Shown in pieces: positions 21,467-34,886 of a stretch of 64,000 bases of DNA (positions are counted from its first letter, which is position 1; the number at the start of each line of letters is the position of its first letter). This stretch comes from Xylocopa sonorina. Taxonomy: Eukaryota > Arthropoda > Insecta > Hymenoptera > Apidae. The stretch lies in assembly GCF_050948175.1 (NCBI RefSeq), contig NC_135203.1, forward strand, positions 3,658,001-3,722,000. The letters run 5' to 3'. The translations under genes were made by a program, and so were the position numbers. Below the pieces are notes generated by a model. That model ran no database searches, was not told where the DNA came from, and was given only the letters and a program-made list of their open reading frames with translations.

Positions 21467-24400
21467 GTATTTAATCAACCGTGGCCACGTTCATTTATTG
21501 TTTGAATGAAGGATGTTTTCAAATTGCGCTGATAATATTTCGATGAATAATAGCGGTATCGAGGCGGCGATACAAACGGAATAACGAAGCTGAAACAGCA
21601 GAATCTGTTTAATAATACATACATTACAGGAGGAGTGTGCGAATAAATTAACTTTGTTTCAACGCTCTTGAAGGGAAACGATAAATCATCGTAGCTGAAT
21701 CGTGTGTTAGTTATAGATGAGCGTGTGTTGCTTGGATGTACGTGGAAGGTGTACCACGAGCTACCGTGTTTTTCTTCTTATATCGTTTTTTAAATATATC
21801 TCTGCTAATGTTGTTTCATGGTAAACCATCTTGAAGATTAATAAGTTTAATACTACAGATGTGCGAGACAGTAGTAACAAATAAAAGGAGAATCGATTAT
21901 TTACGCGTATGGGTGAGGCGTCGGGTTCAAAAGAAGCGAAAAGTATTCGCCCGCGTGACTCATCGATACTTTTGTTTCCCTGAAATCACACTCGAGAGAG
22001 GTTTACGAGTTTTTCTGACAATTTGCAGTTCTGCTAAATGATAGGTGAATAACCATTTTATACGTATCAATGGACAAATTGAATTATGTAACGTGTCGTT
22101 AAAGAAATTATCAATAAAATGGGGAATAACCGCGTTTTAATTGGCTGTAAATAATTCAGTTCTTCCCATGCGAAATAATCTATTCACGATGCAGAAGGGA
22201 AAAAATGGCTCTACGAAGAGATAGCGCGCGATAGTACGCAGCAAAGATAAAGAGGAGTATCTCTTATCAGCAAGAAACGTAGCAGAAACACGTCACGCGT
22301 TCCAGATGATAGACATATCTAGGCGTCACGACGTAAGTGGAAAAAGTGAGTCTAATTTAAGATATCACTCGTGGATGCAACTCTACGCAAATATTTGCCG
22401 GTCTCACGGTGTTTCTCGTTGAAACGCCCGCTCCTCTTGTTCGCCCCTTCGCGACCTGTCGCATGCTCGAACACCTACGAAAATCGATACGCGTCGCTCT
22501 GAGTTAATCCTAACTCCTCGATTTAATCCACTCGATGCGGATCGCGGGTTTGCGATATCGCGTCTCGATAGATCTCTACTCTAGATTACTTTTAATTGCC
22601 GTTTAACCTCAAATTGCGCGAAGCGTAGGACGCTTCGCACGCGTAATAACTTTATTCACTTTCGTGATATGCCATGGAACGAGCCGTGATCAGAAAGTTA
22701 AACGTGCGGTTCCGTTTCTTAGCGAACGTTCTTCAAGTTCTACGGGATACAGTTTTTTTCTTAAGTGCCATTAACAGTTTAACATCGACTGAGTCGATCG
22801 GTACGATATCATTATAGCATGAAGAATAAATGTTATATATACATCCTGTCTGGCTACGCGAAACGAAAATTTTATGCAGCTACATCCGGACACCTGCATC
22901 GCATGGATGAATGACTTTAAGCATTAGTGCATATCGTATCCTTGATGGATCGAATAAAATTATAATATTCCTAATTTTTATTCGATATTAATTTGTAAAG
23001 TCAAATCTGAAGTGTTCTCTGTACAAGGAAAATTTACTAATCGCAATTTTTAGCGTACAACTGCGATCGATTTCATTCTTTAATAAACGAAACTATTTTT
23101 ACAACGTTATCGAGGAGACTTGATTTGATATTCTGCTATTAATTATTTCCTGTTTCAAACTGCTGATTCAATCATAGAGCTCGTGCGATTTTCCTCGTGC
23201 ACTCGTGCAATATGTAAAAGCAATAGTCGTTGTCTCTGCGTGGTATTTATAGGAGACAATGGCGTTTGTGTTATTTTAAGATGCCATTTTAATTATCAGA
23301 GGAATGTTAAAATCTGATTAGAATGCAGTGCGGTGCATTGAATTAATAATGCTCGGTTCTGTGGGGCATTTAGTTGATTGCAAAACAATGGGCCAACGGC
23401 GCGACCGGCGCGATGGAAGATAAAACCTTGAGTAATTGCGCGACGTATAGGCAGCCGTGATAGATTGAAATGAATGAAGTGCGTTTATCGTAACGACGCC
23501 GATGTAAAGAGGAGCAGAGAGGAATTACGTGCGTTCGCGTGGAAATTGCAATGGGACTGCGGTTAAAAATACGCCTTTCGAATCGAAGTCAGAAGCGCAA
23601 AGTCCAATATAAATTCAAATGTAAAGTGAAATTCCACCGCGGGATATAATTACATAAAACAGTTCCTTTCTAAAAAAAATTTCACTGCGTTGCTTTCCAT
23701 ACGTCTGACAAATATCGTAACAGGAAGAAAATTAGTTCAGAAATTATTTCATCAATCGTACACTTATTTATATATTCTTAAATGCATTCGAAATAATTGT
23801 TGGTCTGTTAATCTCCCAACACACGAAGCTAGAGTTCTCTCAAACTTTAAGTAGAGTTATCTTGTTCGTATCATTTGATGACACGTACTTACTACATTAT
23901 GCGAAATTGTTTCGCTTCTCTCGCTTTTATCTACAATTTGAATCAACTCGTGTATATGCATCAAGAAATGTAAACTCATTCGTACATATTAAACACGATA
24001 TTTGTAAGTATGATCACGATCTGTACAGGAGGTAACTTCCTCCTACAATTATGTTTCTTTTTAACTTGCGTAAAAGAAGAAGGCAAAGAAAAAGGATACT
24101 AGTTTTCCTCGTTCCAACAAGATCAAACATTTAAAGGACAAACGATGGAAAATCATCGTGATTCGTGCAACAACGTCGCGAGCAACAATAACACGCGTGC
24201 CACATAGTAGTAAATGCGATTCTCGATGTGAGAGGCGTGAGCACAATGCGCGATTCTTAAACCGAATCAAAGTCTGTTTCCATTCTCGTTCCCGTATTTT
24301 AAATATTTACCTCGCAATAACGTGTTCTTCGACAATATATCATAAAATACGATCGTACAATCTTCGATTATCATCGTATTATCACTCTTTGACGTAACAA

Positions 24401-24889
24401 AATGCTCTTAAACAAAAATCAAATAATCCGTACCAGTACAACCTGGGCGAAAATACGAAGAAAAAGTGCGATACCGAGATTATCGATATTTTCAGTTTCC
24501 AAATGGCGCGCGTGACAATCACGCTGGCCAAGAAAATTCCCACGTGCACGTAAATTATTAATCCCATCCACGTACACGCGAACAGCGTGATTAGAGGTAT
24601 ATTTTTGCGTTGTTTCAGCCAGATCGATGAGTACCTGGTACTATTACGTTGGGGAACATTACGCCTCCGATTGAAAGGAACATACGGCGCTCGCAGCTGC
24701 GTACAATTCACGTCTGCGAACTGTACAACTCTCTTCAGGTATACTTGTACATAAACAATTCTGTTATTCAACCGAAACGACATTCGTAGACCTATCGAAC
24801 GGAATGAACATTCTCAAACGCACTGAGAGCACAGTTAATCGGATCGTCGCGCATAATCGTCGACTGGACATCCATCGCTTCGTTCCGCC

Positions 24890-25380
24890 TCGCGGACAAG
24901 GTACTCGCGTTCGTATTCGCGACGAACTCGCGCGGCTCGCTACTATTCCTCCGAGTGGACGCGCAGGAATGTGATACGGGCTGGGCACGTGCACCGTTCG
25001 CTTCTTCTCTTCTCAGCGATCGTCCCCTCGTTTCGCGTCGCGTTCGCGAGCGGTTTCCGGCAAAAAAATCGATCCGCCGCCTCGAAGTCCCTCGGTTTCA
25101 CGCGAGGCGACGCGTAATCGCGTGCTGCGCGGCGAACGCGTCACGTTCGAACACTCTCCTCAGCGTTCGACGCGCCGCTGCGCCACCCTTCCGCCTCCGC
25201 GTCGCCAACCCCCTCGTGAATTATGCATGCACGAGGCAGCTCCATCGTCCGCGCGGACCCGCGTTTTCGACGGCCCGATCTCCGATCGCGTCGACGTGGG
25301 CTGCGACTGGTTGCACAGCCGACAGGGCCGGTTGCGCGGCTTAACCTTAACCCAATTTCTCACCTCGCGCCGCACGAGTA
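24890..25380. promoter_or_regulatory. GC-rich, CpG-dense island; possible alternative promoter
   Basis: This block stands out from its AT-rich surroundings by dense CG dinucleotides and many GCG/CGC steps on both strands. A - strand donor-like sequence, GGCGCGAG|GTGAGA (last exon base would be 25364), is present. An alternative leader exon of the downstream PPxY gene could therefore start just to its right. Open frames exist on both strands but are Arg/Ala-rich and unlike any family, which is expected of GC-rich non-coding DNA. Its function is not established. Confidence 0.3.
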
Positions 25381-27344
25381 TCGTCTAATGGAGGAAAAGC
25401 AAACGATCGACTACAGAGTCAGCGGAGTACGCTCAGCTGGGACGCTAATGGACCGTTTAGCGTTCGAGAGATTGCTGTTCTTTCCTGGTCTGTTGGTGTT
25501 CGTTGGTACGTCGGAATGCAGGCCAGAAAGCGTGCCGGATTTAATGTACGATTGTTTGGGATCATTCAGGATATTCCAAAGGGTTTCACCAGGCATTTGG
25601 AATGAGAGAAGCGATTGGGTTTGCGGTGGAGCGTGTGGTTTGCGAGAGGAGTTATTAATTTTGATGCTGTGGGCGAGATAGGAAAGTTCGCGTTCGATGG
25701 GAGGGGATTTATAAGGTGGTACCGGTCCACTGAGTCATATTTATATTTAGTTAAATTTCACGTTGCACTCTCTCTTCGAGAAGTAAAAAGTTTTAAAGAT
25801 AGAAAGCGACGGCAGAAAGTTTTACTTGCACGGCGACGATAGGATCGCGTGTATTATTTAAATAGCAACATTTAAACTTCGAATGTGGGAACGCTTTACG
25901 CAAATAATAATTCAAGGCCGCAGAGGAAAAACACGACAATTTTATTTATATTATTGCGTAATTAGATGGTTAAAGTGAAGTATTTTAATGTGGCACGGTT
26001 GAAATAGAGGAAAATTGGCTAGGTCACAAGATAAGAGTGTTCTGAAAAATAGAGGAAATGATGTAATACGTCCACGAAAAACATAAAAACCATTTACTCG
26101 GAATATTTACCGAAAATGAACAATATTGATATTCGTGTAAATTTAATGGTATATGAGGTAATTATATGGTAGATTGGATACAATTAACGAATTGCTGAAT
26201 ATCTAAAAAATATCCAGGTGTGGGAAGGCTTTATTTTTATTCAACGACGACCTGAATGATAGAGGCTTATCGACAGTTAATTAATTTCCTGGCTGCGACC
26301 TTCGTATCTCATGTGGGTCCTGCCATTAGATGTTTCATTGACGTCAGCAGATACGAGCGCACGTAATTGCTCTTTTATTTTATCGGGCAATCCCTATGGG
26401 TGGCGATGTGTAAGTGAGAAATCCTTATTACTTTTGTATGTTGCATACTTTTATTAGCGGAAATTTTTATTCCAATAGTCATAAAACGTTATCTCAAGGC
26501 TTTAATGTGCGAACTCCATTCTCTCTCGGTCTCTTTATTCTTGCCTCTACTCGCGCTGCAACTTTTCATTGACATTGTTACCATTTTCATTAAGGTTTTG
26601 AGGACACGCTGATGAGATCATTAACATCATTAATTCTTTATAGGTCGTTTGATCGTAATACGAATGATTAATCACTGACCGCTTCTAACTCGACGCTAAA
26701 AGTTACATCTTCGAATAAATAACCATAAAGATTTGAAACTTCCTCAAGCACAATGAAAAATAAATAAATTGCGCTTATTGTAAAAATCATTATCACTTGT
26801 TAACGCGTAGCAGCTTCCTCTCGAACGAAGTCACGACTTCGTCTCGAATATCGATAGGAATTTTACGGATGTGGTGAATCATCAGGCCTACGTGTTTTAT
26901 CGCACCTAAATTTAAACAAATAATTGCTGGCCACGGATAATCACTCAGCTCCCGCGAATTCCCGCTAAGAAAGCGGATTCAGCGCGGGAATACAGAAACG
27001 TCGTCGCAGCAGCCTGTTGGAGGCGCGACGGATAATTGCGCAAGCAAACACCCTCTTGATTATTCGAGTATCAATCTTCATCCTCGCGCAATAAGTGCAA
27101 GGAATCCTTTTGAACTCTGACCGGTGCGAGGCCACGCGGTTCGAGACAGATAGTAACAGAACGTTAGAGCATCGTCTCGATGCTCGCGACAGAGGTCATG
27201 GGTACCTAAACACGTGACGCGTAACTCCGTAACCATCGAAGCACCTTGAAAGTACTTCCATTGAAGAAGCTAGCCGAGCAAGTGGTAAAGGATCAATAAC
27301 AATTGTTATTACTACGCGTTTCAATCGTACTGGCGATGAAAAAC

Positions 27345-27855
27345 GAAAGGATTAAACGTCCAACGATGGAAAATCGTAGATAGCTTGTTACTCTTAAATC
27401 CAAGCTGATTTTACAACAAATTCGAGTGGAATTGTAGCAATGAAGTGGAAGCAGAAAATGTTATAATTAATTCTGAAGGTAATAATTGCTGTTGCTCACG
27501 AATTCTTACAATTCCGAAAGGATTAAATACCCAACGATGGAAAATCGTAGATAGCTTGTTACTCTTAAATCCAAGCTGATTTTACAACAAATTTGGGTGT
27601 AATTGTAGCAATGAAGTGAAACAGAAAATGTTATAATTAATTCTGAAGGTAATAATTGCTGTTGCTCACGAATTCTTACAATTCCGAAAGGATTAAATAC
27701 CCAACGATGGAAAATCGTAGATAGCTTGTTACTCTTAAATCCAAGCTGATTTTACAACAAATCGGAGTGGAATTGTAGCAATGAAGTGAAACAGAAAATG
27801 TTATAATTAATTCTGAAGATAATAATTGCTGTAGCTCACGAATTCGCACGATTCC
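27345..27855. repeat. Three-unit tandem repeat, period about 171 bp
   Basis: The landmark aaaatcgtagatagcttg occurs at 27370, 27541 and 27711 (spacing 171 and 170). Each unit runs from a CGAAAGGATTAAA-like start through TCCAAGCTGATTTTACAACAAAT and GTAATAATTGCTGT to a CTCACGAATTC end. Unit-to-unit differences are few (single substitutions and one short indel). The last unit has drifted in its final 20 bases. No open frame is conserved across units. Confidence 0.9.
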
Positions 27856-28680
27856 ATCGATATCCCACGCGTCGCTATAAAAAATCAACGAAAACGACAG
27901 GATATTTTTGAAAATGTACTTACAATCTCAGCTACAGCACATATCCACGTATATACCGTGTATTATACGAAGAGAATCTCAACGTATCGATCGATAGTCA
28001 GCTGCTATAAATAATTTACCGTCTCGCGAGTGACATTACGTGAGCGGCCGAAAAGAAGGCGGCGAAACGAACGTTTGCACACTAGGGGCTGTTGGTTGTC
28101 GCAAGAAAACAATTTGCGTTACCGATACCGCGAGAGTTATTGCCAGTCTGTAGACAACAAAATCGACCGCGCCAAGATTTCACCCCTCGCCTTCGAGCTT
28201 CGCGTTCACGTGCCAATCGAGACTTTCAGGGGATCACGAGCGGCGGGCAAGTGAGTCACGGGAGCGAAAGACGAAACGGGGAAGCAGACTTGGCTGCTGT
28301 CGCTCTCAGGGAACGGACTCGCACCAAAGACGCTTTGTCCGTCGAAGACGTTTTGGCATCCGTAAGCCGTTCTCGTGTTTATCCTGGGGAAAATACTCGT
28401 TGTTATTACAATCGCGTTTTCTTCTATTAACGTAAATAATCGCTGCGGATTCAGATGTCCCCGCTTGTTTGTCAGTTCGCTCCTTTTGCTCGAACTTTTT
28501 TACTCAACGCCTCGGTGGATAACTTACGCAGGTAATAAAATGGTGTTTTCTTAGAACGCTGCATTCCTATGTAGTAATTCTACAGTTTTGACTGATGGTT
28601 ATACGTTCTTGTTCTTTCTTTGAACAATTTTTTGTACGTCTTTTCTAATCTTCTCTAAATTACATTAATTTTAGTTGGGT

Positions 28681-28985
28681 CAGATGTATCGTATTTATTA
28701 GGGTAACGACGTCAGTTTTCAAGAAATGGTACATCAGAGATACCTCCTCGCCTATCATGTTCTCCTCGTACAAAGTCCAGAAATCGAGGTCTCGATCGAA
28801 GAATCCGAAAATTGGCATTTCCTGGAAAGCGACGTCACTTCTAAGAGTTGGTGAAATTCTTGGAATACCAGTGAGTTCTTTAAAGTGAGTCATTTTCCAT
28901 GAAATGGCGCGTCACGACTATCTCCTCGGTCATCATGCTCTCCTGATGCAAAGTCGAAGAATCTGGTCTCGATTGAAAAATTTGA
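28681..28985. repeat. Imperfect tandem duplication
   Basis: Two segments with the order CTCCTCG.C.ATCATG.TCTCCT, then CAAAGTC.AGAA, then GGTCTCGAT.GAA recur about 180 bases apart (about 28743-28805 and 28919-28975). They are clearly related but diverged, and non-coding as far as can be seen. Confidence 0.5.
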
Positions 28986-31900
28986 TTTTGTATCAGAAGA
29001 ACATGACAGTCGAAGTAGTATCCTTAATGTACCATTTCTTGGAAAATGTCAATTTTTCGGTCGACACTTCGTTTCTTTAATTTTTTCTTTATGCTTGTAC
29101 AATATATAATTCTTCAGCTTAACATCAGTAGTTCATTTTCCAGTTTATGAGAGGGGTTTTCCAAAAGTCTCTTATGGAACTGTGCGCCTCATAGTGACGT
29201 GGCGTTTGGCTACTCTGCGCATGCGTATATAGGAGGCTGCACGCGAGGCTGCGAGGTAAAGAAAGCACTGTCGCTCGCGCAGTGTCGACCCTGGCGTGTT
29301 AGAGGAAGGTTGCTCCCATTCTACTCCGCGTGTGTCGTGCTTAAAACTCCAAATATGTAAAAACTAGGATTTTATCAAGTTTCTGCATAAATTTTCTTCT
29401 TATACATGTTCATTTCTATCTGCATAATTTTCAACCAAAGGCTAAACATTTTCTGATGCAGCACCCCCATTAATTTTAGCCACGAGGCGCCACTACTTCT
29501 AAGGCCTACTAATCATTCCTACGAGTATCATTTCAGCTTATTCTAGATTTCATTCCGTAAATGTTGATTACTGCCAATATAAGAAAATGTGTCCAATATT
29601 TTTAATTAATTTACAAGGGTAATAAGTTTCAATAGAAACGGTGAGTAATACGAACGCAAGTTTACTTGTTAGACGAATGATTGTTCGATTATTTTAAGCA
29701 GTGTGTACGTACGCGATGATTCTCTGGTCGATTCAGTGGAAATTACATCATTTCAGTTGAAGATACGTAACTTCATCGCATTTCTCTCACTTTTTCTAAT
29801 CATCTAGCCTCGTAACGTACGAAGTAACATTAAGCAGAATCCGATTCCGTACACGAAGAACTTGGTTTCCTTAGAAGTGGAAGAGAATGAAGCTCAAACG
29901 AAGTATCGACACGCGGATATCTAATGACCAAGGCTCGAGACATTAACGGAGCTCATTAACGTGTTGCGCGACTCACAGCGGAATTCCCTGAACCACCAGC
30001 GACAACGAAACAATCTTATTCTCGTTTTGCGTCGCGTTGCGACGAAATGCGTTATCTCCGGGTGGAAAAATTTCGCGCGAGGGACGTTACACTCTCTTCA
30101 CCTCTCGACGAGTCGCGCGATGCACGGAAATATTGGGCTGGCGTGAGCGTCATGCAAATTCGGCGCTTAAGAAAAGTCTCTCTCGAGCGGGAAAGAAAAC
30201 AGGCCGTGGCGAGGAGGGGGTGAAAGATGGGAGGTAAAAGTAAACTGTCTGGTTCCCTGGATAAATGAAGGATTTAGATGCGAGACGATAGCGACGGAAT
30301 TTCACTGCAAAATTTCCTTGCTAATTTCTGCGAGACCACTCGTTGGGGATCCTCGTTTTAATCGATGACAAATATTGATTACAAACATTAAATCTGATCA
30401 ATATTTAAATAGCTCAGGTATTTTGGTATACTGTACCGTTAATCCCCTGTGGCGTTTGCTCTTTAAACACAGCTGGTTCGACAGACGGGGCGTTGCAGTT
30501 AATTACATTCAATAGTGGCGACGTTCAATGAAGACATCAACAGAAGTCGTTGCCACTGTATCAGAGTCGCTAGATAAGATTAAATTCATTCCTCTGTTAC
30601 TAGTAGCACATGTGGCTGCTTAGCTTCGTCCGCGAATGCGTCGTTAGCGCTAGTCTAAAATGGCACGGAAATGTTTGTCAGCTTTATACGAAGCGAGACA
30701 GTTTATACGTGCGACCTCCGGTATACAAACATCGAAATTACAGCGTACAATGTTCGCCAGCGTGGACTGTTTGTCCACGCGAAAGAGTCAGGTTTCGAGT
30801 AAGCTTTAGTCACTAAGTCTGTTTAATTCAATCGAGCAGTTGCGCAAGAAGACACGCATCAGCCAACAAGTCAGCGATTCTGAAGCTATCGATGTTCAAG
30901 AGGATCTACATTGGGAAATTTTTCGCCTGACATCGATAGAAATTGGAGCACGAACAGGTAGGTAAATAGTCTAGTGAAAGTCGTATCGTTCGATCGAGAT
31001 AAATACGTTTTCCAATTGGAGAACATATGTCTTGGTTAAAATTGGAGCATTTAATTAACCCTCGAACTGCACAGTTTGAATGTGCACTTAATTATTACTG
31101 TGGATGATTTAAATTAGACGTGTATGAAATTCGATAAGAAAAATTTGGTAAAAGCACGTTATTAAATATTTCTGTGGCATTTTCGAACGAGAGAACGATT
31201 TGTAACGCTGACATTCATTAGTGCTCGGTCATTACTGGTGTCTTACACTAATTTCGATCCGCTATATTCCAAGATCGTGCAACGACATAGAAATTGTGAA
31301 ACAGTGAACGGTCTCTCACGATTCTAAAGTCAACCTCGAGCAATTCTTGTCTGTACCCAGCAAATTTCCGTTTCAATTAACCAAATTGCAAATTTCATTC
31401 CGACTGGAGTTCGAAATTAACTAGTTTTCGACGAGAAAATTAATTAAGATTAATAACGACATCGATGGTAATGGTAATTTAGTTACGGAAAGGGTACGTT
31501 CTAAATAATCTAAAAAAAAGTATGATTTACAGCTTGTCGTCGCGTAGTTCATGTGCGACAACAGTATTTGCTGGCTTAATTAAATTAGTATGCCCAGTCT
31601 AATTTCCTTCGGCAATTTCGTACCTCGGAACGTGATTAGTTGCTAACAACAAGATCAAATTTGCCGCACTTAACGTGTGTTTTACCGTAGGTACAATAAC
31701 GGCGATTTATTAGTTAAATAACCAACGATCGCAATTTTCAAATGTACCCAAGGCTGTTGTAATCGTAATGTTACGTATCACATATACTTATTTTATGCAG
31801 ACGAAGTTTATCTTCGTTACTTGAAAAATCGAACGTGAACGTGAGCACTCGTTTTCAAATTGTGTCGCTATTGTTACAACAAGAAAGCGTATGCGTGTAT

Positions 31901-34679
31901 TCGTGTGTTTGCCACGATAAATAATTAATTGTGACAAGGAGGCAAGGTTAAAAGAATTCGAAATTTAGATTTTCTTTTTTAAATACAAATTGTTGCTAAG
32001 ACTATAATTTAGATTCACTATGTTTATGGTGTATATCACATCTCTGAGGTATAATTATACTGATACGATAAATGTGACTTTCGCATTTGAATTCGTAAAC
32101 AAATTAAGCTTGAGATAGTCCACGGTTTCCTTCGAATATTATTAAATATCGTGTCTGCCAATGACAAAGAGAAACGTAGCCAATAATAACAAAGGACGAT
32201 TAACAATATTTCTTTCATCGATGAAATTCTATTATTATGAACTAATAATATGTTTCAAAATATCTATGAGGTATACAAAAAAATTAAATGAAATCGAACG
32301 TTAATTATTCAAGGAGCGTGACACGACAAATTACCAATATCATTTCGAATAAAAGATAGAACGAAGGATGATTAATTGGTATTTAATTACTTTTAATTGT
32401 ACATCTATTGTAGACAAGCAAATGTGTGTCTCTAAGTGCACCAAACCATTCATTAATGCTAATCTATCATTATTAAATTACGATAGAATAAAACTTCCTT
32501 CTATTGAATACAATGTAGGAACAGAATACGAAGAAAACATCCAGGACAATGTAATACAATCAATAGTCGACTACAGAAGATAAAAATTCCAAATTAATTT
32601 CATTTCTAAAGAAAGAAGCTGAATAAATTCCTTCGAGTCGTTCGACCCTTTATGTAAAATTAAAGAATTTCGCTTTCGATGTAATTCGAAGTGACCAGGA
32701 TTATTAATACTTCTATGTAATTTTATGTGAGTACAGCAAACAAAATCACGAAGAATCGCGGGGTATTTCCAATCATAAACATGTGAGGAAGGTGTGCCGT
32801 TAATTCATATTCGCCTATTCGAACCGATTCGTAATTATACACGTTGTTAATTTTTACCTGTGTTTCTCACTACGAAATAACAATCGTATTTGTACGCGTT
32901 GTTCGACCAGAATAAAAAAATCATTATGAAGCATACGTGTAAAATGTTGATTAGTTACTTGTAGTTATAATGCACCGTCGTGGCCACGACCAATCACGTT
33001 CATCTATTCGACTTGCATCGATCCACGCCCTCGAAACGTTTTTCTTTTTTTCTTTTACTCTATAACTTACTTACAAACAGCTCATTGGAATATTCTTTGA
33101 ATTTTTCATTTTTCACTACAGTGTGTTAGTTAATTACCGTATAGATAATGATACGCTTAATGATTAATGGATTTGTGTATTCGAACGGTTCGTTAGAAAT
33201 CGCCACGATTATTGATCGTCTCATTGTGTCAGTAGCGTGCATATGTAATTTGATGAATTATGGATATTAGCGATCGAGCGTAAAATTTAGTAGCATAATT
33301 AAGCCTTTCGAAAGCCAAATCGATTAATTCCGCTTTCTATAGATCTTGTCGAATTTCGCAGAAATTTAATCAGACGATTGCGCAGAGATGATCAATTCGG
33401 ATCACTTTGCATTTGATTTTCGAGGTAAAAGTGCTCGAGATACTAATTTAATGTAGTCTTAATCAATTTCAGAAATAATTTCTCTGTCATCAATCGCAAA
33501 TAGAAGTTTAATCAAGGATCGTGCAACATTTTATAACTCAAAGTCCTCACTTTTATTCCCGATAAATAGTGTAATTTTCTAAACAATCTTTGCAAGCTAA
33601 ACAGAATTGTTTTTGACCACAGAAATTGCACCAAAGCGAATTCCTATTCTGTACTTCCAATCTAACCTGCTTCTATGAAAGACTTTCATAGGCATAATTC
33701 AAATAAATTGTATTTAATCAAATTGCGTAATCAAAATACGTACATATTTTCAATACGTTCGCAAGGGGTGACGCGATGTGTACTCTAATTTAAAACCAGT
33801 TTTATCCAATGCGAGCACAGCTGATCGATTTAAAATACGGTGTTACGTATACGCGCAATGTCGAGCGTGGAAGAATTTTTACTTACGAACAGTGTAAAGA
33901 TTAATTACATTATAACGCGGCATAAAACGGTGGGCGAAAGAGAAGCGTTCGTAGCATTTCCTCAATTGAAAAGTGGATTTGCATATCCACGTTTTTTGCA
34001 TACAAATCGACGTTAGTTACCGATACGTCGTCACGATAACTGTTGATGTCGACGAGAAATCGTTACACTATTGAAATTTTACTCGACAACCTTCAACGGT
34101 ACTTTACTGCACGTTTTAACAATTTTTTACGCCGACGGATGTACTCGATCTTTGTTCAAGACGTTCGACAATCCGTATGAAAAGAACAGCACTCCAATCG
34201 TAGATGACGATATGTTTACAGCTCGATATTAATTATCAGAATGTGATTCGTCGCCTAGGAATCTATCAGTAAAGCGCGTAGATGCCTTCAGCAGTTTAGA
34301 AAGTGTTTTTAATAGATAGCAATCTGTTCGTAGTAGCTCCGTCTATCGCGTCCTAGTTTGTTTCGCTAATAATAAGTTGTTTTCATTCGTTTTATTACAC
34401 TTTTTAATAGATAAAAATAGCGTTTATAATAGGGTCTCGTGCCGCTTCAAATAGATGAGCTCAAGTTATTGAAACAGATAATTCTAACCAAACTTTGACT
34501 AACGGGTCTTCAGAAATTCGTTCGCCTAAGGGTCACCACGACTTTTTTCAAACAAATTCAAGGCTCTACCCGATACACTCTACGCTCTTGAAATTCTGTA
34601 TATTCAGTAATCGATCGATTCTATCGCCACTTGGAACGGTATATCATTTAAAATGGAGTTGATCTTCAGTAGAACGTTC

Positions 34680-34701
34680 TTTTTTTTTTTTTTTTTTTTT
34701 T
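34680..34701. repeat. Poly-T run
   Basis: 22 consecutive T. On the - strand it is an A run just inside the intron after the inferred leader exon. It could be the tail of an old retroposed sequence, but no body is recognisable. Confidence 0.85.
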
Positions 34702-34802
34702 AAATAAAATACTTCACGAAACGCCACTTCGAACAACACGGAGGCTACTCGAATATCTGCGATCAGGGTCGCGAGACGGGAGAAAGAACGCGAAACACCT
34801 AC

Positions 34803-34886
34803 CTCTGGACTGAATATGGTGGTTTAGCCGCTGCGTGGTGACGGTTCTTGCCTCTAACTGTTCCTCTCACAAAAACTGAACTCACT
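34803..34886 (-). promoter_or_regulatory. Candidate promoter and leader exon of the PPxY membrane-protein gene
   Basis: On the - strand an arthropod-type initiator TCAGTG (A at 34886, with a second TCAGTT at 34874-34879) is followed by 84 bases of leader with no in-frame start. The leader ends in a good donor, CCAGAG|GTAGGT. The flanking 34.8-35.3 kb is GC-richer than its surroundings, as expected of a promoter. It lies upstream of the coding exon at 16321 on the same strand with no other gene between, which is why I assign it there. The link is inference; a + strand TATAAA-like sequence at 34973-34979 leaves open a promoter pointing the other way. Confidence 0.35.

Larger units (their letters stand above)
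16322..34802 (-). other. Large (about 18.5 kb) probable first intron of the PPxY gene
   Basis: No supported coding exon is seen on either strand. The stretch is AT-rich and holds microsatellites (CA at 17374-17394; GA at 21423-21466; poly-T at 34680-34701), a three-unit 171-bp tandem repeat (27345-27855), an imperfect duplication (28681-28985), a GC-rich CpG-dense island (24890-25380) and a GC-rich TATA-containing block near 29.16-29.35 kb. That it is one intron depends on the leader exon at 34803-34886, which is inferred. Confidence 0.4.

Noticed and set aside
24955..25344. 129-codon + strand frame in the CpG island
   Set aside because: Arg/Ala-rich composition expected of GC-rich non-coding DNA, with equally long frames on the other strand.
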